The notes: generated from the sequence alone by a model not told the origin. DNA of 64,000 nucleotides from Kribbella jejuensis (GCF_006715085.1 NZ_VFMM01000004.1:310001-374000), one strand, 5' to 3'. Shown: positions 8,747 through 17,735, counted from the stretch's first letter. Translations and numbers: made by a program.

Positions 8747-9619
8747 ATGGAACTCCAGCAACTCCGGTACGTCCTCGCGGTCGCCGAGACGAACAGCTTC
8801 ACCCGCGCCGCCGACCGCTGTCTCGTGGTCCAGTCGGCGCTCAGCCACCAGATCGCGAAACTGGAACGCGAACTCGGCGTCCGCCTCTTCGACCGCACCA
8901 GCCGGCGCGTCGCGCTGACAACGGCCGGTACGGCGTTCCTCCCGGCCGCACGGCAGTGCCTGGACGCGGCCGAGCGCGCCGCAGCGGAAGCATCCGCGGC
9001 GGTCGGTCTGGTCCGCGGCCGGCTCGCCGTCGGCCTGATCCCGACGGTGGCAGCCGTCGACATCCCCGCCGCGCTGCGGGACTTCCGGCGCGACTACCCC
9101 GACGTACGGATCTCGATGCGCGTCGGCGCCAGCGAGAAACTCGCCGACCAGGTCAAGGAAGGCCTCCTCGACGTGGCGTTCCTCGGCCTGCCCACCAGCA
9201 TTCAGCCGCGCGGCGTCGAAGCCCGTGAACTCGCCCGCGACCGCCTGGTCGCGGTCGTACCACCCGACCACCCGCTGGCCGGCAAACCGTCGGTCACCCT
9301 GAAGCGGCTGGCGAGCGAACCGTTCGCGGACCTACCGCCCCGCACAGCCGGACGCCTGCAGAGCGACCAGGCCTTCGAAGCGGCGGGGCTCGTCCGCGAC
9401 GTCGCGTTCGAGGTCAGCACGGCCGAACTCATGGCCCGGCTGGTCAGCGAGAGACTTGCCGTCGCGCTGTTCGCCTCGACCTACGCACCACAACTGCCCG
9501 GCGTCGCCACCGTGGAGATCAAGGACGCGCCTGGCCGGGTCGAATACGTCGTCTGGAGCGCAACGGGCCGCTCCCCCGCGGCGGCCGCGTTCCTGGCGTT
9601 GCTCGGCCTCACAGACTGA
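8747..9619 (+). CDS. LysR-family transcriptional regulator
   Basis: A 290-residue LysR regulator. The winged helix-turn-helix is in the first 60 residues (MELQQLRYVLAVAET, then SALSHQIAKLERELGVRLF); the remaining part is a substrate-binding-like effector domain. I start at ATG 8747 because MELQQLRYV is the usual LysR N-terminus; an in-frame ATG at 8708 would add 13 atypical residues. It is divergent from the MFS transporter and probably activates it in response to a transported compound. The 3' end overlaps the M16 peptidase gene by 11 bp on the opposite strand. Confidence 0.93.
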   Translation: MELQQLRYVLAVAETNSFTRAADRCLVVQSALSHQIAKLERELGVRLFDRTSRRVALTTAGTAFLPAARQCLDAAERAAAEASAAVGLVRGRLAVGLIPTVAAVDIPAALRDFRRDYPDVRISMRVGASEKLADQVKEGLLDVAFLGLPTSIQPRGVEARELARDRLVAVVPPDHPLAGKPSVTLKRLASEPFADLPPRTAGRLQSDQAFEAAGLVRDVAFEVSTAELMARLVSERLAVALFASTYAPQLPGVATVEIKDAPGRVEYVVWSATGRSPAAAAFLALLGLTD

Positions 9620-10922
9620 ACGCCGTGGTGTCCTCTTTGAACGGGCCCATCACGGTGAGCGCGGGCGTACCCGCGTAGAGCTCCGCGGCGAGTTGGGTCA
9701 CGTCGTCGAGCGTGACCGAGTCGATCCGGTGCAGGATCTCGTCGACGGTCGGTAGTTCGCCGTACACGAGCTCGGCCTTCGCGATCCGGGTCATCTTCGC
9801 GCCGGTGTCCTCCAGGCCCATCACCACCGACCCGCGCATCTGCCCCTTGCCGCGGAGCAGTTCGTCCGGGGTGATGTTGCCCTGGGCAATCGCTTCGAGT
9901 TCGCCGCGGATCACGTCCAGGACCTCGGGCGCCTTCTTCGGCAGGCATCCGGCGTAGACGCCGACCATGCCGGAGTCGGCGTACGCCGAACCGAACGTGA
10001 ACACCGAGTACGCCAGGCCGCGCTTCTCCCGCACCTCCTGGAACAACCGCGACGACATCCCGCCGCCGACGATCCCGTGCAGGACGCCGGCGATGTACCG
10101 GCGGTCGTCGCTGCGCACCAGCCCGGGCATGCCGAGAACGAGATGCGCTTGCTCGACGTCGCGGTGATGCACCCGCACCCCGCCGTACGTCGGAACCCGC
10201 CGGCTCGAACCACGCCGGACCGCGGCAGGCTCGGCCTCCGCCGTCACCCAGTGCCGCTCGAACGCCTTGCGCACCAGCCGTACGACGTCGGCGTGGTCGA
10301 CGTTGCCGGCCACCGAGACGACGATGTTCGACGGCTTGTAGCGGCGCCGGTACCAGCCGACGACCTGCCGGCGGGACAGCCCGGCGACCGATTCCGGCGT
10401 ACCGGTGATGGAGCGGCCGAGCGGTGACTTGCCCCAGAGCTGTTCGGCGAACAGGTCGTGGATGTGGTCCGACGTCTCGTCGGCGTGCATCGCGATCTCT
10501 TCGTCGATGACGTCGCGCTCACTCTCCACGTCGGTGTCGGTGAGCGTGGCGGAGGTGATCATGTCGCAGATCACGTCCACCGCCAGCGGCAGGTCGGTGT
10601 CGAGCACCCGCGCGTAGTAGCAGGTGTACTCCTTGCCGGTGAACGCGTTCATCTCCCCGCCGACCGCGTCGATCGCGGCGGAGATCTCCAGCGCGTCGCG
10701 ACGCTCAGTGCCCTTGAACAGCAGGTGTTCGAGGAAGTGCGTCGCACCGGCCAGCTGCTCCGGCTCGTCGCGGGAACCCACGCCGACCCAGAGCCCGAAA
10801 GTGACCGAGCGGAAGCCCGGTACCGACTGGGAGAGAACCCGGAGCCCGGAGGGCAGGACGGTCCGTTTGACCGGACCGCCCTCCTCCGGGCTCAGCAGGG
10901 TACTCGTGATTGCTCGAGTCAC
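9609..10922 (-). CDS. M16-family zinc metallopeptidase (pitrilysin type)
   Basis: A 437-residue insulinase/pitrilysin-family protease. The inverted zinc motif HFLEH is near residue 62, and the third ligand glutamate lies in the following SERDVIDEEIAMHADE region near residue 140. The C-terminal half carries the family's inactive repeat with the R/Y pair in SSRLFQEVREKRGLAYSV. It resembles the mitochondrial processing peptidase beta-like proteins found directly after pnp in actinobacteria. GTG 10922 overlaps the pnp stop by 4 bp, so it is coupled to pnp. The physiological substrate is not established. Confidence 0.92.
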   Translation of the reverse strand: MTRAITSTLLSPEEGGPVKRTVLPSGLRVLSQSVPGFRSVTFGLWVGVGSRDEPEQLAGATHFLEHLLFKGTERRDALEISAAIDAVGGEMNAFTGKEYTCYYARVLDTDLPLAVDVICDMITSATLTDTDVESERDVIDEEIAMHADETSDHIHDLFAEQLWGKSPLGRSITGTPESVAGLSRRQVVGWYRRRYKPSNIVVSVAGNVDHADVVRLVRKAFERHWVTAEAEPAAVRRGSSRRVPTYGGVRVHHRDVEQAHLVLGMPGLVRSDDRRYIAGVLHGIVGGGMSSRLFQEVREKRGLAYSVFTFGSAYADSGMVGVYAGCLPKKAPEVLDVIRGELEAIAQGNITPDELLRGKGQMRGSVVMGLEDTGAKMTRIAKAELVYGELPTVDEILHRIDSVTLDDVTQLAAELYAGTPALTVMGPFKEDTTAFSL

Positions 10923-13153
10923 TCTGCCGCGGGCTCGTCCTTCTTCTCGTCCGAGCCCTCGATCACCGGGATCAGCGACAGCTTGCCCCGGTCGTCGATC
11001 TCGGCGATCTCGACCTGCAGCTTCTGGCCGACCGACAGCACGTCCTCGACGGCCTCGACCCGCTTGCCACCGGCCAGCGGACGCAGCTTGCTGATGTGCA
11101 GCAGGCCGTCCTTACCCGGCAGCAGGCTGATGAACGCACCGAAGTTGGTCGTCTTCACGACCGTGCCCAGGTAGCGCTCACCCTTCTCCGGCATGGTCGG
11201 GTTCGCGATCGCGTTGATCGCGGCCCGGGCGGCCTCGGCCGACGGGCCGTCGGTCGCGCCGATGTACACCGTGCCGTCGTCCTCGATCGAGATGTCGGCG
11301 CCGGTGTCCTCGGTGATCTGGTTGATCATCTTGCCCTTCGGGCCGATGACCTCGCCGATCTTGTCGACCGGGACCTTGACCGAGATCACCCGCGGCGCGA
11401 ATTCGCTCATCTCACCCGGCGCGTCGATGGCCTTGGCCATCACGTCCAGGATCGTCAGCCGCGCGTCCTTGGCCTGCTTCAGCGCACCCGCGAGGACGCT
11501 GGCCGGGATGCCGTCCAGCTTGGTGTCCAGCTGCAGCGCGGTGACGAAGTCCTTCGTACCGGCGACCTTGAAGTCCATGTCGCCGAACGCGTCCTCGGCG
11601 CCGAGGATGTCGGTCAGCGCGACGAACTCCTCCTTGCCGTCGACCTCACCGGAGATCAGGCCCATCGCGATACCGGCGACCGGCGCCTTCAGCGGGACAC
11701 CCGCGTTCAGCAGCGACAGCGTCGAGGCGCAGACCGAACCCATCGAGGTCGAACCGTTCGAACCGAGCGCCTCGGACACCTGACGCAGCGCGTACGGGAA
11801 GTCCTCCCGGGACGGCAGCACCGGCACCAGCGCCCGCTCGGCCAGCGCGCCGTGACCGATCTCGCGGCGCTTCGGCGAACCCACCCGGCCGGTCTCACCG
11901 GTCGAGTACGGCGGGAAGTTGTAGTTGTGCATGTACCGCTTGCGGGTCTCCGGGGAGAGCGTGTCCAGCTGCTGCTCCATCCGGAGCATGTTCAGCGTGG
12001 TGACACCCAGGATCTGGGTCTCGCCGCGCTCGAACAGCGCCGAGCCGTGCACCCGCGGGAGCACGCCGATCTGCGCCTTCAGCGGCCGGATGTCGGTCAG
12101 CCCGCGGCCGTCGATCCGGACCTTCTCCTTGAGCACGCGCTGCCGGACCAGCTTCTTGGTCAGCGAGCGGAAGGCTGCGGACAGCTCCTTCTCACGACCC
12201 TCGAAGTCGGCGGCAAGCTTCTCCACGGTCGCGGCCTTGACCGCGTCGGTGGCGTCCTCGCGCTCGTGCTTGCCGGCGATGGTCAGCGCCTGCGCCAGTT
12301 CCTCGCTCGCGGCGGCCTCGACCGCGGCGAACGCGTCGTCGGCGTAGTCCGGGAAGACCGGGAACTCACCGGTCGGCTTCGCGGCCCGCGCGGCCAGGTC
12401 GGCCTGCGCCTCGACCAGGGTCTTGATGAACGCCTTGGAGGCCTCGAGGCCCTCGGCGACGATCTCCTCGGTCGGCGCCTGGGTTCCGGCCGCGACCTTC
12501 TCGAACGTGCCCGGGGTGGACTCGGCCTCGACCATCATGATCGCGACGTCACCGGACTCGGTCACCCGGCCGGCGACCACCATGTCGAAGACCGCGTCCT
12601 CGAGCTCGGTGTGGGTCGGGAACGCCACCCACTGGCCGTTGATCAGCGCGACGCGGACGCCGCCGATCGGGCCGGAGAACGGCAGGCCGGCCAGCTGGGT
12701 CGACATCGAGGCCGCGTTGATCGCGAGCACGTCGTACAGCTTGTCCGGGTTCAGCGCCAGGACCGTGATGACGACCTGGATCTCGTTGCGCAGGCCGGAC
12801 ACGAACGACGGCCGCAGCGGGCGGTCGATCAGCCGGCAGGTCAGGATGGCCTCTTCGGAGGGCCGGCCCTCGCGGCGGAAGAACGAGCCGGGGATCCGGC
12901 CCGCGGCGTACATCCGCTCCTCGACGTCCACCGTCAGCGGGAAGAAGTCGAACTGGTCCTTGGGCTTCTTGCTGGCCGTGGTGGCCGACAGCACCATCGT
13001 GTCGCCGTCGAGGTACGCCGCGGCGGAGCCGGCGGCCTGCTGGGCCAGACGGCCCGTCTCGAAGCGAATGGTGCGGGTGCCGAAGCTGCCGTTGTCGATG
13101 ACGGCCTCAGCGAATTCGGCGCCGTCCATCGGCGCACTTGTGGATCCCGACAC
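10919..13153 (-). CDS. pnp: Polyribonucleotide nucleotidyltransferase (PNPase)
   Basis: A 744-residue enzyme that degrades RNA 3' to 5' with phosphate and can also add tails. Two RNase PH domains are visible (about residues 25-260 and 360-580) flanking a helical linker, then a KH domain (RVISVKVPVDKIGEVIGPKG, near 600) and an S1 domain (RYLGTVVKTTNFGAFISLLP, near 670). The start GTG 13153 is 6 nt after a strong AGAGGGG ribosome site, which excludes longer in-frame starts. It lies downstream of rpsO, as in most bacteria, and upstream of the coupled M16 peptidase. The leader contains a 20-bp palindrome that may be a processing and autoregulation site. Confidence 0.97.
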   Translation of the reverse strand: MSGSTSAPMDGAEFAEAVIDNGSFGTRTIRFETGRLAQQAAGSAAAYLDGDTMVLSATTASKKPKDQFDFFPLTVDVEERMYAAGRIPGSFFRREGRPSEEAILTCRLIDRPLRPSFVSGLRNEIQVVITVLALNPDKLYDVLAINAASMSTQLAGLPFSGPIGGVRVALINGQWVAFPTHTELEDAVFDMVVAGRVTESGDVAIMMVEAESTPGTFEKVAAGTQAPTEEIVAEGLEASKAFIKTLVEAQADLAARAAKPTGEFPVFPDYADDAFAAVEAAASEELAQALTIAGKHEREDATDAVKAATVEKLAADFEGREKELSAAFRSLTKKLVRQRVLKEKVRIDGRGLTDIRPLKAQIGVLPRVHGSALFERGETQILGVTTLNMLRMEQQLDTLSPETRKRYMHNYNFPPYSTGETGRVGSPKRREIGHGALAERALVPVLPSREDFPYALRQVSEALGSNGSTSMGSVCASTLSLLNAGVPLKAPVAGIAMGLISGEVDGKEEFVALTDILGAEDAFGDMDFKVAGTKDFVTALQLDTKLDGIPASVLAGALKQAKDARLTILDVMAKAIDAPGEMSEFAPRVISVKVPVDKIGEVIGPKGKMINQITEDTGADISIEDDGTVYIGATDGPSAEAARAAINAIANPTMPEKGERYLGTVVKTTNFGAFISLLPGKDGLLHISKLRPLAGGKRVEAVEDVLSVGQKLQVEIAEIDDRGKLSLIPVIEGSDEKKDEPAAE

Positions 13154-13227
13154 GGGATACCCCTCTCTCACAGTGTGACGACTGCGAGGCGCGAGCTTCC
13201 GGGGTGCCGGTCTTCGATCGAGGCCCG

Positions 13228-13247
13228 CGGGTACCACCTGGTACCCG
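13228..13247. promoter_or_regulatory. Palindrome in the pnp leader (rpsO-pnp intergenic hairpin)
   Basis: Nine-base arms CGGGTACCA and TGGTACCCG are separated by only CC, 75 bp upstream of the pnp start. In E. coli and Streptomyces a stem-loop between rpsO and pnp is cut by RNase III and mediates PNPase autoregulation; this element is in the same place. As RNA it would need to open to a 4-nt loop. Confidence 0.5.
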
Positions 13248-13313
13248 AAAGCCACTACCGAGGACCGGTCGTCCTCCCGCCACGCGCTTCGCGTCGCCTC
13301 GTTCGTCTTCCAG

Positions 13314-13339
13314 TATTCAGTTGCGGTATTCGGTTGTGG
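13314..13339. repeat. Two 13-bp tandem repeats in the pnp-rpsO gap
   Basis: TATTCAGTTGCGG is followed at once by TATTCGGTTGTGG (11 of 13 identical). It lies in a comparatively AT-rich patch that probably contains a pnp promoter on the minus strand. Its function is unknown. Confidence 0.5.
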
Positions 13340-13366
13340 TCCGCGCCGTCAGGACGCGGATACGCC

Positions 13367-13400
13367 AGGAGCGGCCACCCGGGTCTCGGGGGCCGCTCCT
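13367..13400 (-). terminator. Terminator-like hairpin after rpsO
   Basis: AGGAGCGGCC and GGCCGCTCCT form a perfect 10-bp stem with a 14-nt loop, beginning 7 bp after the rpsO stop. There is no U-tract, as is common for actinobacterial terminators. It may reduce rather than abolish read-through into pnp. Confidence 0.6.
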
Positions 13401-13407
13401 CGCGACG

Positions 13408-13680
13408 TCATCGGCGGAGGCCGAGCCGCTCGATCAGGGACCGGTAGCGGTTGATGTCCTTCTTCGCCAGGTAGTTCAGCAGCCGGCGGCGCTGACCGAC
13501 GAGCAGCAGCAGGCCACGACGGCTGTGGTGGTCGTGCTTGTGCTCCTTGAGGTGCTCGGTCAGGTGGCTGATCCGGTGGGTCAGCAGCGCGACCTGGACC
13601 TCGGGGGACCCGGTGTCACCCTCGGACAGGGCGTACTCGCCCATGATCTTCTTCTTCGTAGCAGCGTCAACAGCTGACAC
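13408..13680 (-). CDS. rpsO: 30S ribosomal protein S15
   Basis: A 90-residue small-subunit primary assembly protein that binds the central domain of 16S rRNA. The S15 motif is complete (GSPEVQVALLTHRISHLTEHL, then HSRRGLLLLVGQRRRLLNYL). I choose GTG 13680 (MSAVDAATKKKIM): it has GAGAGG six nt upstream and gives the usual 89-90 residues. The ATG two codons earlier at 13686 abuts that ribosome site and would be poorly placed. It is followed by a hairpin and then pnp, the conserved order. Confidence 0.96.
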   Translation of the reverse strand: MSAVDAATKKKIMGEYALSEGDTGSPEVQVALLTHRISHLTEHLKEHKHDHHSRRGLLLLVGQRRRLLNYLAKKDINRYRSLIERLGLRR

Positions 13681-13796
13681 AGGCATCCTCTCGATTTCCG
13701 TTGCGCGGCGCACCGGGGCATTCTTCACCCGAGCACTCTCGATCCGCGGCCGTTCAGACGGCAGCAGCCAGCGTATCAGTCCGTGGACGCGTCACC

Positions 13797-14768
13797 CTAA
13801 TCAGCATCAAGCGTGCGTCGCGCACCGTCGACGTCGGCCTTCATCTGGACGAGCAGCTCGTCGATGCTGTCGAAGCGGATCTGGGTGCCGCGGAGCCGGG
13901 CGACGAAGTCGATCGCGACCTTGGCGCCGTACAGCTCGAGGTCGTCGCGGTCCAGGACGTACGACTCCACCCGCCGGTCGAGGCCGTCGAAGGTCGGGTT
14001 CGTCCCGACGCTGATCGCGGCCGGCAGCGGATCGGGGTACGCCGGGGCGCCGGGCGCGGGTGTGAGCACCGTGAGCCAGCCGGCGTACACGCCGTCCTGC
14101 GGGACCGCCGCGCCCGGGTCGGCCGGAATGTTCGCGGTCGGGTACCCGAGCTCGCGGCCGCGCTTGTCACCCTCGACGACCACGCCGGTCACTCGCAGCG
14201 GGCGGCCGAGCGCCTCCGCGGCCGCCTCGACGTCACCGTCGGCCAGCTTCTGGCGAACGTACGTCGACGACCACGGCTGCTGATCCCCCGCCAGGCTCAG
14301 CCCCTCGACCTGGAAGCCGTACTGCGCTCCCGCCTGGACCAGGGTGTCGACGTGACCCGCGGCCTTGTGACCGAAGCGGAAGTTCTCACCGACGACGATC
14401 GCCTTCGCGTGCAGGGCGTTCACCAGCGTGCGCTCGATGAACTCCTCCGGCGACCAGTGCGACACCTCCGTGGTGAACGGAAGGATCAGCACCGCGTCGG
14501 CGCCGGCCTTGCCGAGCAGCTCCGCCCGCTGCTCCGGGTCGCTCAGCATCAGCGGCGCGTGGTCCGGCCGCAGCACCCGCATCGGGTGCGGGTCGAACGT
14601 CATCGCGACCACCGGCAGGCCGCCCAGCTCGGCCGCCCGCGCGCGGGCGTGCGCGAGCACCTCCTGGTGACCGCGGTGCACGCCGTCGAAGTTGCCGATC
14701 GTGACGACCGTCGGCCCGAACCCGGGATCCTCGGCGCTCACCTGGTCCAATCCGTGCCAGACACGCAT
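13797..14768 (-). CDS. ribF: Bifunctional riboflavin kinase / FAD synthetase
   Basis: A 323-residue enzyme making FMN and FAD from riboflavin. The N-terminal nucleotidyltransferase domain has the GNFDGVHRGHQ motif near residue 26 and the STYVRQKLADGD segment near 165. The C-terminal flavokinase domain has the GYPTANI signature near 208 and the catalytic region NPTFDG...ESYVLD. The length is normal. It sits upstream of rpsO on the same strand, as usual in actinobacteria. No Shine-Dalgarno site precedes ATG 14768; the AATCCT hexamer 6 nt upstream may make it leaderless. Confidence 0.96.
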   Translation of the reverse strand: MRVWHGLDQVSAEDPGFGPTVVTIGNFDGVHRGHQEVLAHARARAAELGGLPVVAMTFDPHPMRVLRPDHAPLMLSDPEQRAELLGKAGADAVLILPFTTEVSHWSPEEFIERTLVNALHAKAIVVGENFRFGHKAAGHVDTLVQAGAQYGFQVEGLSLAGDQQPWSSTYVRQKLADGDVEAAAEALGRPLRVTGVVVEGDKRGRELGYPTANIPADPGAAVPQDGVYAGWLTVLTPAPGAPAYPDPLPAAISVGTNPTFDGLDRRVESYVLDRDDLELYGAKVAIDFVARLRGTQIRFDSIDELLVQMKADVDGARRTLDAD

Positions 14769-14824
14769 GAGAGCAGGATTCCATGTCCGGGGCCGATTGC
14801 TTCAACCAGGTGGCCGATCACCCC

Positions 14825-14854
14825 TTGTAATCGGGCAGTGACTCAACTTATCGT
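14825..14854 (+). promoter_or_regulatory. Promoter candidate for the secreted esterase
   Basis: TTGTAA (14825-14830), an 18-nt spacer and TATCGT (14849-14854) precede the esterase by 43 bp. The gap to ribF (14769-14897) holds nothing else clear. Confidence 0.45.
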
Positions 14855-14897
14855 GGGCCGCGCCACGCTGTGGCACTGCTGAGCTCGGGGAGGTCTC

Positions 14898-15902
14898 ATG
14901 AAGCTACGCCGTCTGGTTGCCGCTTGCGCGGTGTTCACACTGCTCGGCACCGTTCCTGTTACCGAGGCGTCGGCCACGCCGCGGTTCACCAAGTACGTCG
15001 CGCTCGGCGACTCGTACACCTCGGCTCCGTTCGTGCCGGTGGAGGACCTGCTGTCACTCGGGTGCGCCCGCTCGTACAGCAACTACCCCAAGCAGCTCGC
15101 CGCCGCACTGCACGTCTACCGGTTCACCGACGTGAGCTGCGGCGGGGCCGACACCACGAACATGACCCAGCCGCAGAGCACGGTCCTCGGTACGGCGGCC
15201 CCGCAGTTCAACGCGCTGACCGCCGACACCGACCTGGTGACGCTCGGCATCGGCGGGAACGATTTCGGCGTCTTCGGCGACATCATCGGCACCTGCCCGG
15301 GGCTGCGCGCCTCGGACCCGACCGGAGCGCCGTGCAAGGCGCACTTCACGGTCGACGGCGTCGACACGCTGCTGGCGAAGATCCAGCAGACCCAGACCCG
15401 GATCACGACCGTCGTCCAGGGCATCCGGGCGCGCTCGCCGCGAGCCACGATCGTGCTCGTCGGGTACCCGAAGATCGCGCCGGAGCACGGCACCTGCCCG
15501 TCGATCCTTCCGTTCGCAGACGGCGACTACGGCTACCTGTACTCGATCGAGCAGGCGCTGAACGCCGCCGTCGCCGGAGCGGCCGCGGCCGGCGGAGCGA
15601 CGTACGTCGACACCTTCAACCCCTCCACCGGGCACGACGCCTGCGCGCCGGACGGGCAGGCCTGGATCCAGGGCAAGGACATCAACCTGCTGCGGGCGCT
15701 GAACTACCACCCGCGCTTCGAGGGCGAGGCCGGGATGGCCGCCCTCACCTACAAGACGCTGACCGGCCAGCCGCCGGTCGTCACGGCCGCCGAGCAGGCC
15801 GCCTGGGCCACCATGGCCCGGGCGCTGGCGAAGCAGGCCGCAGCGTCACCCCAGGCCCTCGGGGCCTCCCTGAACCGCGTACGGACCAGCGCGCAACGCT
15901 GA
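14898..15902 (+). CDS. Secreted SGNH/GDSL-family esterase or lipase
   Basis: A 334-residue secreted hydrolase. A signal peptide is present (MKLRRL, hydrophobic core, TEASA cleavage region near residue 27). The SGNH blocks are visible: GDSYTS with the nucleophile Ser near residue 40, the Gly of block II in SCGGADTTNM, GGND in block III, and a C-terminal His in LNYHPRFEGEAGM. Paired cysteines fit an extracellular fold like Streptomyces lipases. The ribosome site GGGGAGG is 4 nt before the ATG. It is the only plus-strand gene within the ribF-truB block. Confidence 0.9.
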   Translation: MKLRRLVAACAVFTLLGTVPVTEASATPRFTKYVALGDSYTSAPFVPVEDLLSLGCARSYSNYPKQLAAALHVYRFTDVSCGGADTTNMTQPQSTVLGTAAPQFNALTADTDLVTLGIGGNDFGVFGDIIGTCPGLRASDPTGAPCKAHFTVDGVDTLLAKIQQTQTRITTVVQGIRARSPRATIVLVGYPKIAPEHGTCPSILPFADGDYGYLYSIEQALNAAVAGAAAAGGATYVDTFNPSTGHDACAPDGQAWIQGKDINLLRALNYHPRFEGEAGMAALTYKTLTGQPPVVTAAEQAAWATMARALAKQAAASPQALGASLNRVRTSAQR

Positions 15903-15932
15903 CCCTTTCCAATCCGTACTGCGGACTCCGGG

Positions 15933-15962
15933 CCGGGCCACCTCACGCGTGGCTCGGCCCGG
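15933..15962. terminator. Hairpin between convergent esterase and sir2 genes
   Basis: CCGGGCC and GGCCCGG form a 7-bp stem with an inner CCAC/GTGG pairing. The sir2 stop codon (15943-15945) lies inside the loop region. It could serve both convergent transcripts; there is no U-tract. Confidence 0.45.
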
Positions 15963-16839
15963 TGGTTTCTTCCAGCAGTTCGGTCAGCGCCCGGCCGAGC
16001 GGCAGGTTCACCCGGTACATCGCGTACGGGTCGCCGCGGGTCAGGCCCTGGTTGACGATCAGCACCGGCGTACCGGCCTTGGCGGCGTGCCGGACGAAGC
16101 GGAAGCCCGACATCACGGTCAGCGACGAGCCCAGGACGAGGACGGCGTTCGCGTCGTCGACCAGCTGGTAGCAGCGCTCCACCCGGCTCTTCGGGACGTT
16201 CTCGCCGAAGAACACCACGTCCGGCTTGAGTACGCCGCCGCAGACCGTGCACGGGACCACCCTGAACGTCCGGACCACGTCGTCCGGGAGCTCGACGTCG
16301 CCGTCCGGGTTGATCCGGGTCGCCTCGGCCGTGAACGCCTGGTTCGCGGCGCGCAGCCGGCGGTCGAGCACCTCGCGAGCGGACGTCGTACCGCAGTCGA
16401 GGCAGATGATGCGGTCCAGGTTGCCGTGCAGCTCGATCACGTCGCGGGCGCCGGCGGCCTGGTGCAGACCGTCGACGTTCTGGGTGATGATCCCGCTCAG
16501 GTAGCCGCGGGCCTGGAGCGCGGCGACGGCGCGGTGGCCGTCGTTCGGGGCGGCGCGCGCGATCGTCCGCCAGCCCAGGTGGCTGCGTGCCCAGTACCGC
16601 TGGCGAGCTTCCTCGCTGCCCTGGAAGTCGCCGTACGTCATCGGCGTATGCGTCCGCAGGCTGCCGGTCTCGCCGCGATAGTCGGGGATGCCCGACTCGG
16701 TCGAGATCCCGGCTCCACTCAGAACGACGACGCCGCCGGCCGCCACGACCTCCGCGACCGGGCCGACGTCCGTCGCCCCCGGCTCCAGCGCCAGCACCTC
16801 AGGGCCCGGAGCCCACTCCAACGTCGGACGAGAACGCAC
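15943..16839 (-). CDS. Sir2-family NAD-dependent protein deacylase
   Basis: A 298-residue sirtuin that removes acyl groups from lysines using NAD. Motifs: GAGISTESGIPDYRG near residue 46, TQNVDGLHQAAG with the catalytic region near 140, ELHGN, four zinc cysteines in ICLDCG and VPCTVCGG, and GSSLTV near 245. The zinc module is separated by about 50 residues. GTG 16839 is 20 bp after the stop of the LLM gene and has GGAGG upstream, though only 1 nt away, so a slightly later start is possible. It is probably co-transcribed with the LLM enzyme. Confidence 0.92.
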   Translation of the reverse strand: MRSRPTLEWAPGPEVLALEPGATDVGPVAEVVAAGGVVVLSGAGISTESGIPDYRGETGSLRTHTPMTYGDFQGSEEARQRYWARSHLGWRTIARAAPNDGHRAVAALQARGYLSGIITQNVDGLHQAAGARDVIELHGNLDRIICLDCGTTSAREVLDRRLRAANQAFTAEATRINPDGDVELPDDVVRTFRVVPCTVCGGVLKPDVVFFGENVPKSRVERCYQLVDDANAVLVLGSSLTVMSGFRFVRHAAKAGTPVLIVNQGLTRGDPYAMYRVNLPLGRALTELLEETTGPSHA

Positions 16840-16859
16840 GCCTCCAGGGTACGGGCAGG

Positions 16860-17702
16860 TCAATCGACGCGGGGTGGGCCGGATCGCAGGCGGCGCTCGG
16901 CGGCCGGGCGGGTGACGGCTTGGTCGAGTGAGGACCAGTCGGCGTCGATCCACCAGGTGGCGCCCGCGTCGGCCCACGGACGGACCGTGTCGGCGGCCTT
17001 CGGGTCATCGGCGGCGGTCATCCCTTCGGCGACCACGTCGTACCCGTCCATGGTCAGACCGTGTTTCTCGCGCTCGGTGCGGATCCACTCGACGCCTTGG
17101 GCGACCACCTCAGGCGTCACCTCACCGTCGCCGACGTACGCCGGGAGCCACCCGTCCTGCAGCGCGGCGCGGCGCATCGACTTCGGCCGCGGCCAGCCGC
17201 CGACCACCCAGGTCGGGACGCGCGGCTGCTGCACCGGTGGCGGCGGCGCGGGCGGATTCAGCTCGGCGACCTTGCGAGAGCTGTAGTGCTTGCCGGAGAA
17301 CTCGAACGGCTCGTCGCGCCACAGGTGCGGCAGCATCTCGAGCGACTCGTCCATCAGCTCCGCGCGCACCTTGCGCCCGGGATCATCCTCGAACAGCCAG
17401 AACCGATCCTCCCCTGACACACCGAGCCCGACCGAGAGGATCACCCGCCCGCCGCTGAGGTTGTCGACCGTGGAGACCTGGCCCGCGACGTCCCACGGTT
17501 TTCGCCGCGGCAGGGGTGTGAGCATGGTGCCCAGCCGGATCCGCTCGGTCGTCATCGCCGCGGCGCCGAGCATCACCCAGGCGTCGATCCCCCAGATCGA
17601 CTCCCAGACGAAGAACCCGTCCCAGCCGTGGCTCTCCGCGAGCGGGGCCAGCTCGGCCGCGTCGCGCGCATCGCCGTACGCCATTACGAACCCGTATTTC
17701 AT
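16860..17702 (-). CDS. LLM-class flavin-dependent oxidoreductase
   Basis: A 280-residue luciferase-like monooxygenase-family protein, a TIM barrel using FMN or F420. The N-terminus MKYGFVMAYGDARDAAELA, the ERIRLGTMLTPLPRRKPW strand and the LSGGRVILSVGLG segment are typical. The substrate and cofactor cannot be assigned; actinobacteria often use F420 in this class. No Shine-Dalgarno is seen, but TAGCGT ends 8 nt before the ATG. It leads a two-gene unit with sir2, inserted between ribF and truB. Confidence 0.88.
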   Translation of the reverse strand: MKYGFVMAYGDARDAAELAPLAESHGWDGFFVWESIWGIDAWVMLGAAAMTTERIRLGTMLTPLPRRKPWDVAGQVSTVDNLSGGRVILSVGLGVSGEDRFWLFEDDPGRKVRAELMDESLEMLPHLWRDEPFEFSGKHYSSRKVAELNPPAPPPPVQQPRVPTWVVGGWPRPKSMRRAALQDGWLPAYVGDGEVTPEVVAQGVEWIRTEREKHGLTMDGYDVVAEGMTAADDPKAADTVRPWADAGATWWIDADWSSLDQAVTRPAAERRLRSGPPRVD

Positions 17703-17735
17703 GCCACCGGACGCTAACGGGCGCCACCGACAATT

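Noticed and set aside
10910..13447. An 845-codon plus-strand open frame opposite pnp
   Set aside because: It is antisense to an intact pnp and has no recognisable domain.
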